This document shows positions 1 to 10,600 of a DNA stretch of 64,000 bases, in pieces (the stretch's first letter is position 1; each line of letters starts with the position of its first letter). A program made the translations under genes and the position numbers. The notes under the pieces were generated by a model. It did no database searches and had not been told where the DNA came from. It saw only the letters and a program-made list of their open reading frames with translations. Origin of the DNA: Adenophora triphylla var. japonica (Eukaryota > Streptophyta > Magnoliopsida > Asterales > Campanulaceae); the NCBI GenBank assembly GCA_022495995.1, contig JAFEMH010000737.1:327501-391500 (forward strand). The letters run 5' to 3'.

Positions 1-751
1 GGAACAACTTAGCGAGAGCAAAATGAAAAATTTGACATTTGATACTGTTCATAATAATGTTCACCCACCGTTGCCATTTATACTATAGATTCACCGCTTT
101 TAGTTTAAGGTCTTCTTTTCATATTTTACTTGCATTGTTATGCCAAAGTTCTATTCAAGCCATCCAACTTTCACAAATTAACACAAATCATTTATTTTTT
201 AAAATATTTTAATCTTACCACCCACACTTATTGTCATATCTCTCGTCTCCCATCGAAAAAATTGTGAGAATTTAATGTGATATAGAGAACACTTATACAA
301 TACTATAAAATATCAAATCACCCATTAAACTTTTGGATACCTGTAATAGGCTGTGGTTAACCCAAATAAAATTATGCAAAATGGATCAGTGTGATTTCGC
401 GAGGAATTGAATTAAATTACTCAATTGATTATGATGCTAGAGATACATATTTATAGGATTACAATGAGGAGGTAATCTCCTAGAAGGAAAAGGTTTCTAA
501 TCTAATACAAAGATTGTGTTTTCTAATCCAATACAAAGATTGTGTTTCCTAAACTAATAACATTGGAATGATGTTCATTTGTTCAACCAATATTGGCCGA
601 ACATTTGACGATGTTCATACAGTGTTTGCCGAACATTTGAATATTTTGTTAAAAAAAAAACAGAGAGAGAGAGAAAAGAAAAGAGAGGCTAGGTGAAAAC
701 CAAAAATGGCACCTAGGCAAAAGGTGAGAAAGTGAAATGTAAACATTTTTT
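1..751. other. AT-rich intergenic DNA, no gene seen
   Basis: No coding region, terminal repeat or RNA gene could be supported here. Short direct repeats are visible: a segment around 498-520 recurs at 520-545, and a CCGAACATTTGA motif occurs near 597 and 628. These suggest the edge of an old retroelement, but no LTR boundary can be placed. Confidence 0.4.
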
Positions 752-1272
752 TTATTCACCGGAGTGGAGACATAAGGGAGGTTTGGAGTGTTGGGTAGGA
801 TCACTAAGGAGTAGGAGGTTTGGATAGTGGTGCCTAGGATTTAGAAACCCTCGTTCACTGTTGGAGTTATAAGGGGTGCTGGTGCTTTTCACGAGGTAAA
901 TATTTGTGTGGGATCGCAACCCTAGCATAGATTTCTTATTATGAGGGTGTATGTAGTGTGAGCCAAGCGTGGGGAAAACATAGGACATATTTAGTTCCCC
1001 TTGACTTTTGTGTGTGAATCTTAGCTTGGATACCGTTTACTATGGGAGTTGGTATCAAGCTAAGGTCATGATTTTCATTGTTTATATTTTGGTGTTATAA
1101 GGAGACGGAGTTTCTATACTCCGATGGTTACTTTTATTTTGTTTGACTTGTGTTGGAGGATTAGAGGAGAATAGGAGTCATTTACCTCCCATGCATCTGT
1201 TGTTAGACCGGTGTTAGATTGGAGTTTAGGATATTACTCAGGGACGAGTAATGGTCTAAGCGTGTGGGTATT
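752..1272 (+). other. 3' internal end of a Ty3-type element
   Basis: This non-coding stretch runs directly into the LTR that begins at 1273. Its last part contains a GGGACGAGTAATGG motif and a purine-rich GTGTGGGTATT tract. That arrangement is typical of the 3' end and polypurine tract of plant Tat/Athila Ty3 elements. No gag or pol remnant lies upstream, so the element is truncated. The assignment rests on remembered family resemblance. Confidence 0.4.
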
Positions 1273-1723
1273 TGATGTGGCGTATTTCATACTATCTAAT
1301 TTCTATTTCTTTCATGCTTATTATGTTCAATTTTGATGTATTTAGATAGGTTTGATGTAATATTGAGAATATTTTGTATTGTGAGGATTTTGAGAGATTT
1401 TACCTTGTAATTGTATTTGGTTCTCGAAGAGCTTAAGAACATCATCTTCAACATCAATGGAAGCCATCAAAGTCAAGTTTATTGTCAAGGATTAAAGCGG
1501 GGATTCAAAGTTGCAGAAATCAGAAAATTGGAAGAATTACTCATTGGGCACTAGACGTGGCCGGTTTATAAAACCGCCGGTTAGCCGTTTAAAAACTGGC
1601 GGTTGAAAACCCCCAAAACCTCAATCGAAACCGAACCGCCTAACCGGATAAATCGGTTACGGTTTTGACGGTTAACGATTTTAACGTTTTTCCGGTTAAC
1701 CTCCGGTTTGACGGTTTGGATCT

Positions 1724-1880
1724 GCTCGGCCGAGTCTTTGGTGTTGCTCGGTCGAGCATACCCTTTTAGGGTTTGAGGGTTGCTCGACCGAGTCTTTGGT
1801 GTTGCTCGGTCGAGCAACCCTTTTAGGGTTTAGGGGTTGAGGGTTGCTCGACCGAGTCATATAGTAGTGCTCGGCCGAGC
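1724..1880. repeat. Left subterminal palindrome array of the hAT
   Basis: Six copies of a GCTCGRYCGAG(C) palindrome lie at 1724, 1746, 1782, 1804, 1846 and 1869, separated by a TTTAGGGTTTGAGGG-like spacer. The same motif recurs near the other end of the element. In position they resemble subterminal transposase-binding sites; that role is inferred. Confidence 0.85.
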
Positions 1881-2441
1881 ATATCATTTTTCAGTTAATT
1901 TTTTAACAGTTTTTGTTAACTTTGTATGTAGTATATTAATTTTATTTTATTTTTCAATTTTTTTTTGGATAGATAAGACTATTTTATACTTAAGTTTACT
2001 ACATACATTTTTTGCAAAAAGGTTTATAAAAAATGTTATGATATTTTTAAGAAATAAAAGTTAACGATTTTTTGAAAAAAGTTAACTTTTAATTTTTTTT
2101 CAATATTTTTTTTGGATAAATAAGACTATTTTAGACTTAAGTTTACTACATACATTTTTTGAAAAAAGGTTTATAAAAAAAGTTATGAATTTTGAAAGAA
2201 AGAAAACTTAACTTTTTTAAAAGAAACGAAAGTATATAAAAGAAAAAAGGGACGGTACCCTTAAATTTTATTAATTAAAATAAAATTACAAAAAGGGGGA
2301 CAATTAACCTTACCCTTTTATAAATAAGGGGGGACATTTAGGAGCCTTTACCTCAACCTAACTATTACAATTAATTAAAAATAAACCTAATCTAAAGTCT
2401 AAACTAATCTAATTAAAATAGAAATTAATCTAAAACATCAT

Positions 2442-3263
2442 TCATTCATCACTACTTTCCGTGGAGTCCTCGGCATCGCATTGATGTCTTAGATCCAATA
2501 GATCCTCATCATAAGGCATGTCTTGTTGCCTTTTTTCCGCTCTAACCCAATCGCCAAGTAAAAGTTGATGTTCCAAGTTTTCACTTGTTAGTTGAGAACG
2601 TCTTTCATCCAAAACATTTCCACCAACGCTAGATGCTGATTCAACCGCCACCGTTGAAGCGGGAGAGGCTAATACTTCTTTAGCAACTATGGAAAGTATA
2701 GGATAAATGTCTTTCCTTCTTGACCACCATTGTAAAACATCAAATTCATTTGAATTTGGATCTTGATTTCATTCAAAGTTTGTAGTGAAATAAGTTTCTA
2801 ACTCCACGGAAAGGTTTGATGATGATGAAGATGAACCTCGAGAAGGACCATATTTTTTACTATACAAATTTGCAAAAAAAACTATATGAATCCCCACTAG
2901 TAAAACTGGTTGAGAAGTAGAGGAATCATCTTTATGTTGTTGGCTTTGAGAAGTGGTACAATAGTTGCAACATGCTTGAAAATTATAATCATCATCGACA
3001 TTAATTTTTCTTTTGGAGAAATGGATGGCAAATGTATCGGATTGCGACTCTCTTTCTCTAGGAGGTTGTCGTTGTCCCCGACCCCGACCACCTCCCCTAG
3101 CTCGGCTGCCCCTACCACTCCTAGCATTACCACTTTCAATTTCAACTTGTTCTTCTTCCTCATTTTGTTGAATATTTGGATTTTGATGATCAAAATCATC
3201 GTTGGGGGAGGAAGAACCAATAACGGACTTTCCTAAATTGCTTCTTCTTTGATTTTCAGCCAT
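2442..3263 (-). pseudogene. hAT transposase remnant, N- and C-terminal parts only
   Basis: On the minus strand the frame opens at 3263 and runs to 2442, broken by one in-frame TGA at 2769-2771. The first part has an acidic, then RG-rich, N-terminus and a degenerate BED-like zinc-finger segment (ACCNYC). After the stop, residues such as VLQWWSRRKDIYP, then LASPASTVAVESA and LDERRSQLTSENLE, form the conserved hAT C-terminal dimerisation domain. A hAT transposase is normally about 600-700 residues. Here about 270 codons remain, so the catalytic centre has been deleted. It cannot make an active enzyme, but its ends could be moved by a related transposase. Confidence 0.85.
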
Positions 3264-3567
3264 TTGTGTAAGATAAAATGAAAATGGAGAAAAGCACTAA
3301 TTTCGTTAGAAAACTAACTGAAAATGGAACAATATTTAACTGAAAATTGGATAAGGGTGAGAGTATATGTGAATATTTGAGAGTAGAAGAGAAAGAGTAG
3401 AGAGAAATAATGTGGAAATAAAATGGGAGGGGGGAGGTGATATTTATAGCTAGTAAATTAGGCAAAAAAACATTTTTTTTTAATTTTTGACTGCCCAAGT
3501 TAAAGTTCTGACGAACATAACGACTAGTTTTTTGAAAAGTAGATGTTGGAACATGTTCTGGCGTTCT

Positions 3568-3672
3568 GCTCGGCCGAGCAACTCATATGACTCGCCCGAG
3601 CATGACCGTTATTGGAAATTAACACACTGAAATGTTCTGCTCGGCCGAGCAATTCATATGACTCAGCCGAGC
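3568..3672. repeat. Right subterminal palindrome array of the hAT
   Basis: Four copies of the motif found at the left end lie at 3568-3579, about 3590-3601, 3639-3650 and 3662-3672. Two are perfect GCTCGGCCGAGC and two are degenerate. They alternate with AACTCATATGACTC-like spacers. Confidence 0.85.
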
Positions 3673-3858
3673 AACTCAAAAACCGACGGTTAACCGGCGG
3701 TTGACCGGTTTTTCAAAATTCCTAACCTTAACCGAACCGGCCATTTACCGGTTTCGTTTCGGTTTGCCGGTTCCGGTTAACCGGCGTTGACCGATTTTGA
3801 CCGGTTAAAAACCGCCCGGTTGACCGGTTCGATTTATAAAATGGACACGTCTACTGGG

Positions 3859-3960
3859 CACGAGTCGTCCGGCAACAACCAATTCGCCCCCATAAAAGGG
3901 ACGACTGAATCAGAAGAGGCTGCAACAGGGACGAGTCGTCCCTTCCAGGACGAGTCGTGA
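3859..3960. repeat. GACGAGTCGTC palindrome cluster in the Ty3 LTR
   Basis: Three copies of an odd-length palindrome (core ACGAGTCGT) lie at 3859-3870, 3928-3942 and 3948-3960, with a half copy near 3897. They lie in the LTR upstream of its TATAAATA box at 4061, directly beside the hAT insertion. Confidence 0.8.
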
Positions 3961-4889
3961 CTTCAGCGGATAGCGTGCAACAGTCGACGGGAATTTTAGT
4001 TTTTATGTTTTTTATTTTATTTCTTTTTTCCTTTTTAACTTAGGGTTGTGAGAGAGGGAGTATAAATATTTTCTTTCTTTTATTTATTGAAGAAGAGACA
4101 CGGCTGGAAGGGGAGTTTTAGCTAAATAACAATTCCAAACTTTTGATTTTTCATGGAAGCTTAACTTCCAGTACTTTGGATTAAGGTTCTTTGAACCATT
4201 CTTTTTATGAATTGAGGTTTGTTTTCTCTTCCCCATTATTTCCCTATTTCATAGTCTTACTTGTATTGCTTGATTATTATTGATTACTAGGGTTTAGAAA
4301 CTTGATCAATTTCTTAATTCTTGTGATTAATTACTGCTAGAATTCCCTCCTACCGTGTCGGATTAGGGTTTTCATTGTAGCAATTTCATAAACTTGTATG
4401 TGTCATCCTGATTTGTGAATTGGGTAAAACTAGATAATTCTCTAAGTGAAAGTATATTAGTAATTATTCCCAATCTTAGTTTATTAAATCGAAATCAATT
4501 GCTTAATCGAATTTTGACCGTGTCGGCTTAGTTTGTTTATCAATTAGGGTTTTTAGTTGAGCGTGTCGCCGCTATTAACTATTATCAAAGAAAGAAACAG
4601 ATATTGAAATATATCTCGTGATTGGGTGAATAGGGGAATAAAGGAAGGGATTTAACCAATGATATTCAGAATTAGAATGGGGATAGAACTATGATCCAAG
4701 GTTCTCTTTAAATTATTGTCAACAACTTTATTATTTTCTTGCTTTAGTTTAATTACAATCAAATCAATCAAACCCCCCAAACTGGTCTGCGACTATTACA
4801 TAAACAAATAATCGTTCTTCAGTGGATCGACCCTGGACTTGCCCTTGCTGCAGTTTTGTAGCCGTGTCTTGTCTTGGTATTTAATTTGT

Positions 4890-5665
4890 AGGCGTGCGAC
4901 TTTAGCCTGTCATACCAAAGGGATAAAATCTAAAATTTTCAAATCAACAAAACGTGATCCCAGCTACTTTGAGTATATGGAGGCTATTCTCGATGGTTGC
5001 TCACAGGTCGAATCAATTGCATTAGAAGTTGATGCTAATCATAGCTCTCCGATGTTCACACCAAAGGCCAAGTTACCGGTAATTATCTTGCTTATTTTTA
5101 TTGTTAAGTTTAATCATCATAATATCTCAGCGTATATTCATTTAAACTGATTATATATTGCCTCGTTCTAAATTTTTGTATAGTATGCCCGTCGAAAAAC
5201 GAGACTTGAGAAGTCATCGATTATCATTGATCAATTTCAGCATTACATGTGTTGTTGTATCGAGAAAACGATAGACGTGATAGGTGATGGTTGCGGTTTT
5301 TGTTATATTATGGGGTTACTTGGACATTGATATGAATGACATATGGTTCGATCTCTATTATGGCAAGAGTTATATTCTCATGAAAAATTATACTGTCTCA
5401 TATTCATAGAACAAGGTCGTGTCGAGAAAGTAAAATAAATTCTCAATTGTTATAAGACTCCTGCACCAGAAGGTCGTTGGTTTGACGTGCCTCATATGGG
5501 TTACTTGGTTGAATCTGCATTCAACGTTGCTCTTGTATGTTTGAGCAGCAACACATCATACACATTTCTTCCTCTGCGAACACTAATACCTAATAACCCA
5601 AAGCTTATTTGTATCTGGTACGTCAACGGAAATCGCTATATTCAGATACCATCAACTCTCAATAT
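4890..5665 (+). pseudogene. Decayed OTU-like cysteine protease fragment
   Basis: A broken plus-strand reading frame resembles the OTU/otubain-type domain often joined to Mutator transposase or FAR1-related proteins in plants. A STKRDPSYFEYMEA lead-in at about 4942-4985 is followed by what looks like an intron (about 5080-5182). Then comes an IDVIGDG-C-GF catalytic-loop region near 5270-5300, and finally WFDVPHMGYLVESAFNVAL near 5480-5535 with LICIWYVN further on. The catalytic loop has lost a residue beside the cysteine, and several stops and frame changes follow. No TIR or transposase core was found, so a Mutator origin is inferred. Confidence 0.65.
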
Positions 5666-5798
5666 TATGTTTCAGGATTTGTTGTATATTTATATATTTA
5701 TTTGGATTCATTATTGGACGTTGATATCATGTATGTTCATTTGAAAGAAGGATGTCGATTACTACCTGTAGCTTACAAATGACATCAAGTCGTTATTT

Positions 5799-5924
5799 AT
5801 GTGCAACATGTTTGACTGCTATCTGCCGAACATGGAAAGATGTATCTGCCGAACATATGTAAATTGTTTGGAAGGTATATGTCGAACATGGAAAACATGT
5901 TTGGCAGGTATCCGTCGAACAGAT
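5799..5924. repeat. Three tandem imperfect palindromes
   Basis: Three units in a row pair ATGTTTG-C-G with CTGCCGAACAT or a variant around a TAT centre, near 5807-5832, 5858-5888 and 5897-5924. The second hAT was inserted at the end of the third unit. The host element is not identified. Confidence 0.6.
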
Positions 5925-6883
5925 TAGGGGTGGCAAGTTGTACTCGTCCGTACCAACCAACTCGTATACCAACCCGTATCAATTATAATTGGTACAAAAA
6001 GTTGGTATACCGAACTCTTGGTATGGTAGTACCGTATCAATTATGTCTAATTGGTTGGTACATGGTACGCAAAAGTGACTTCGGTTGGTATACCGGTGTA
6101 CCGAGTTTATTTATTAAAAATTATTATATATAATTATATATATAATAATATAACATAAAAAAAATCTAAACCTAAAATCTATTTTCAATTCAACAGCCGT
6201 GGCCCCTTTCTTCTTTCTCTCCTTCTGGCGATTCAATTGCCGATTTGCGATCCATCATTTGACCCTGGTGCGCCTCCTCCCACCTCAGTCTGCTGGCCAA
6301 GATCTTTCCACCGCACGCCTCCTCCCCTTCTAAAGGTAAGTTCTCTACTCTCGATTCTCAACTCTCAACCCTCAACCGTCACATTCATGTTTTGTTTAGG
6401 GTTTGATATTTGGTTTTTGTTTCATATTTTTGGTTTTTTATTGCTTGGATTTAATGGTTTAGAGCTTGGATAGTTGGATTTACTGATTTTTGGGCTTGGA
6501 TTGGGGTAGAAATCGATTTATCCGTTTCTCAGTTCCTTAGTCTCAACTTTTCTGTAAACATAAATATATATTATTGGATTGTTATGTGTTAATTTTTATC
6601 AGTTATGGTTGAAACTTGGAACATGATGAAATCTTTCAATTCAAAGACCGCTACAGTTTCTTCTTCTCAATCGAATCCTCTATTTACAAATGCATATTTT
6701 GTCTATGTTTACATTCGGTATATTCGAATACCAACCGTACCAATTAAGTACCAATCGTACCAATAAACTTGGCATACCGACTTTTGTGGTTGATACTGGT
6801 ACATATTTTTGTATATCAATTCATACTTGATTGGTACATGGTATACGTAAAATACAGTCGGTATACCAACCGAACCACCCCTA
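5925..6883. mobile_element. Non-autonomous hAT element
   Basis: Terminal inverted repeats TAGGGGTGG and CCACCCCTA are flanked by a perfect 8-bp target duplication GAACAGAT (5917-5924 and 6884-6891). Both subterminal regions are packed with GGTATACC and GTACC-like repeats. The 959-bp body contains no transposase. A C/T-rich segment at 6190-6335 ending in a splice-donor-like AAGGTAAGTT could be the untranslated first exon of a lost transposase gene. Confidence 0.85.
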
Positions 6884-6891
6884 GAACAGAT

Positions 6892-7128
6892 TGTATTAAA
6901 TGTATGTCTGTGTTTGTACGTGTAAGTAGGTGGGGGTGGGGGTGGGGGTGGGGGTGGGTGTGGGTGTGGGTGTGAGTGTATTTTGATAGTTTAGGTGGAT
7001 GTTTATTGAGGGGTTTAAAAGGGAAGAATAGTAATAATGGTGGTGTAGTCTTAATTTTTATAAGTAAACTCAGTAATGCGGAGATATTAAGTAATTGCAG
7101 GTGAATAACAATTCTAGTTAAAACCATA
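6892..7128. repeat. Spacer with G-rich microsatellite
   Basis: A (GGGGGT)n/(GGGTGT)n tract occupies about 6929-6975. The rest is unremarkable intergenic DNA. No coding signal. Confidence 0.6.
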
Positions 7129-7415
7129 CTCACTCCGTCCCAGGTGAGTGTGGACTTATTTCTTTTTTCGTCCGTCTCAGGTGAGTGTGGACTGTTCAAA
7201 ATGGCAAATAATCTTTACTATTCCACCCACTCATTCTCTCTCTTATTTTACTTTTATACTCACAACACCAATCAACTTACTATTCCTCTCACTTATTTTT
7301 TCTCCTATTTAATTTTTCATATTTACAAATATCTCCTTCCACTTTTTATTTCTTTTACTTATTTTTAATTTGTGTGCCAACAATTTTGGTCCACCCTAAT
7401 CTGGGACGGAGGGTG
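7129..7415 (+). mobile_element. Stowaway-like MITE upstream of the KH gene
   Basis: TIRs begin CTCACTCCGTCCC and end GGGACGGAGGGTG, flanked by TA at 7127-7128 and 7416-7417. Its arm AGGTGAGTGTGGACT occurs at 7142-7156 and again at 7179-7193 (37 bp apart). A diverged inverted form is at about 7389-7404. The core carries the shared AATCTTTACTATTCC motif. It ends only about 185 bp before the KH start codon, so it probably forms part of that gene's promoter region. Confidence 0.85.
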
Positions 7416-7600
7416 TACTTGGTTCGGCCTGCAACGAGCAAAAAAGAAAAAAAAAAACAAAAACACCTAACCCGCCACCAGATGGGTGTGCAGGCTCGGT
7501 GCGCTTAAACAAAAGATGGAAGTCAAATCTTAGTAAGAAATTGTCAAAGGTTATGGAGGAGTGAGCGACTGTGCGCACAACCCTCCGCCCTTGCTCGGTA

Positions 7601-10600
7601 ATGGACGCTTCCTTGGATGACCCCCACTTTACTAACTCTAAGCGTCGCCACCACTCCACCCCCTCCCCCTCTGCCCCTCCCCACTCCAACCCCTTCACCC
7701 GTCAACCTTCGCTCGCCTCCGGTGAAGCCCTATTTCGTATCCTCTGCCCCGCCCCTAAGACTGGTGGTTTAATCGGCAAAGGAGGCGCTATCATCCGCCA
7801 GGTCCGCGAAGAGACCGGTGCCAAGATTCGTATTGACGATTCCATCCCCGGTTGCGAAGAGCGCGTTATCCTCATAATCGCCGACTCCACCACCAAAAAG
7901 GATAATGCCGATTCAAATAGTGACGAATTGGGGAATGCGGAGGAATCTCCGGCACAGAAGGCTTTGCTTAAGGTTTTTGAGAGGATATTGAAGATTGATG
8001 AAGAGAGAACCAAAGGTTTTGCGGAGGAGGGCGAAGAGAAAAAGGATCCCCAGGGACAGGTTGTGTGTAGGCTGCTAGCCCCATGTAGCCAGGTTGGGGG
8101 TGTTCTTGGTAGAGGGGGGAAGATTATTGAACGAATTAGGCAATCAAGTGGTGCTCAGGTTAGGGTCTTACCTAAGGTTCTTATTCCCGAGTGCGCATCC
8201 CCTGGCGACGAGTTGATTCAGGTTTTCCTTCTGTTTTTTCCTCACTATCCATTCGATTATTCATATCAATTACACTACTTACTTGTGTGGGAAAAACTTA
8301 TGTCAATAGACATCTACTGTATTATTTTTTCTGATATGTTTTGTGTATGTAACCTAGCCATATTCTCATGAAAAATCAAGAGGTTGCCTACACATTTCTG
8401 AACGAGGTAGTATTATTTTTGGGTCATAGGTAGGTCAGCCGTAAGTGTTTACATTCAGGTGCATGTTGGCATTAATCATTTGAGTTGTCCAGGTAAGGAT
8501 TGAACCCCTTTCTGATGAGACATTTTGAAGTCATTGAAGGGTTTACTTTCATTTTGTTGCGATTATTGTTATCATTATTATTATCATCATGTCTTTTTTT
8601 TGTTAATGAAAATGAATAACCTCAACCTCCAATGCTGCATTTCCTTGTTTGGGGCAGAATTGTTTATAAAGTGTTGCCCTGGTTCAAATTATGCACCAAC
8701 CCTGATATGATGACATGGCATAATCAATTTATTTTCCCAAAAAATAGGGAGCACCACGTTTGAAACACTACCCTATATGCATATATGTATCTACAATTGG
8801 TAGATGCATTATCTTCGATCTCGAAGTTTATGTATGGTAATCAAGATGTAACAAGTTGAAATCTGGATATAAGAATCGATCGACCGGGATGCTCTACAGC
8901 TTAGGGCTTCAGAGTTCATATAGATGTTACATGGTCACTGTATCCTTAAATGAGTGTCATTTTTTTCAAATTAGTTCTCGATAAACGAATGTCCATTTTA
9001 TAGTCAAGTTACTAAATTCGTATTTGAGAACTATCATTTCAAAGTTGAACTTTCAATATTAAGGTGCAGTTATTTATGTACTTGATGATATGTCATGATA
9101 TCATGACAAAGTTTTACACTGATGGTCACATGCCTACCACAACCCTCCTCATTTTTCCTGGCTTAAAGTTGCAAGGACGGTTTCATAATTTACTTGAAAA
9201 ACCAAGTCATGATGTAAAACAATACTTACAAGTGACACCGTGTATATATATGTTTCAATTTGGGAATTAATGAAAGTGCTTATAACTTCTCCCTTTCTCA
9301 TTTAAATTATTTGTTGACATTGAAGTTTAGATATGGTAATCACGATCTCACACATTGAATTAGATATTGTATTTGAGATATCCTAGTATGCAGTACATCA
9401 ATATCGATAATTTATTACACTCATGAGCAAGTCTGACACGAGTCATCTAGGTGTCAAGAAAGTATCAATAATTGACACGAAGGTCTCTTTCGAGTTGTGA
9501 TATCTTCGGTTGCATCATCTCTCTTCCCGCCGATCGTGCATCTTCACTTTCATCAATCTCTCTTTGTTTGCCATCATTGATCTCATCTTCTCTCCGTCGA
9601 TGTCTATCGAACTTGTCCAATAGAAACGCTTGTGACACTTCCTTTTTTCTCCTCGTCTTTTTTGCTGGGAAAAATGTATATTTCTCTCTCTGATTTAATT
9701 ATTTATGTTGCCTCGTTTTTTTTTTTGGGAGGGGTGGGGTTAACAAAGAGTACTTTATTTCATGCATTAGGCCTTCATATCATGTACGTGGACTACTATT
9801 TTACCGCATTTGTAACTCTGTTGCTTATTATTATTTAATTTGTTGACCTTTGAGCCATGGTACCAACCAAGCTCAAGGGGGCTGACCACTTTGAATGTTT
9901 TGGTACTCTACTTGTAGTAAAGTTGTGCTATTGATGATGTGCGTTGTAGTTTGGTGAATGGTGGTAGGCCTCAGTTTCGCCATTTAAACAGTGAGCTTTA
10001 ATTTGATATTAATTGCACCATTTCATTGTTCTTATAGTCTCTTTTGTTTGATATGTAGATGACTGGTAACTTTTCAGCTGTAAGGAAAGCCCTCTTGTCT
10101 GTTTCTGGTTGCCTTCAGGACAACCCACGAGCAGATGCAGCCAACTCTGGTGCCACAAAATCTTCAGGCTTGGCACTCAACGTATCTGGTATGATTCTCA
10201 GGTGGAACTTTTTCCTAAGAGGGTAATGCATTTGGCCTTCATACTGTGAATCATCTTTCCAGGGGGTTTCTTCTTTTTCAGGTACTGAGAATATTGGAAG
10301 CAACCACAGAATGGCCTTCGAAGAGGAAGTAGTATTCAAGTTGCTGTGTCAAGTAGACAAAGTTGGCAGCTTGATAGGAAAAGGAGGCTCCATAATTCGG
10401 GCTTTGCAGAGTGAGACTGGTGCGTCTATCAAGATTGTTGACGCATCACCTGATTCAGATGAAAAAGTTGTTGTAGTATCTGCACGAGAGGTGGGCTTGC
10501 AGTCTATATGATTTCTAAAACTTAAAACGCTTCAGGTCATTTTTCAAGAATAAGTGTTACTTTGTTTTACCTGCCCAATTTATTGGCTTTTGCATTAATT

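Larger units (their letters stand above)
1552..3853 (-). mobile_element. Internally deleted hAT DNA transposon
   Basis: The ends are terminal inverted repeats, TAGACGTGGCCGG at the left and the complement of TAGACGTGTCCAT at the right. The flanks are 8-bp duplications, TTGGGCAC at 1544-1551 and CTGGGCAC at 3854-3861, with one mismatch. An 8-bp target duplication and a TAGRSGTG-type end are hallmarks of plant hAT elements. Subterminal DNA is full of CCGGTTAA-type repeats plus GCTCGGCCGAGC palindromes. The transposase gene keeps only its two ends. Confidence 0.85.
1273..4905 (+). mobile_element. Ty3-type LTR split by a hAT insertion
   Basis: The left border is TGATGTGGCG right after a purine-rich tract. 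A TATAAATA box lies at 4061-4068 and a typical plant Ty3 LTR tail (GTGGATCGACCCTGG) near 4822-4836. The right border is uncertain, about 4885-4910. Removing the hAT at 1552-3853 leaves an LTR of roughly 1.3 kb. No partner LTR is in the window, so it is a solo or truncated 3' LTR. Confidence 0.55.

Noticed and set aside
2910..3236. 108-codon plus-strand frame in the hAT
   Set aside because: It is antisense to the transposase remnant and shows no domain.
7571..8371. 266-codon frame as a complete single-exon protein
   Set aside because: After GDELIQ the frame runs into intron sequence; a GT donor at 8222 and continuation of the KH2 domain at 10059 show it is exon 1 only.
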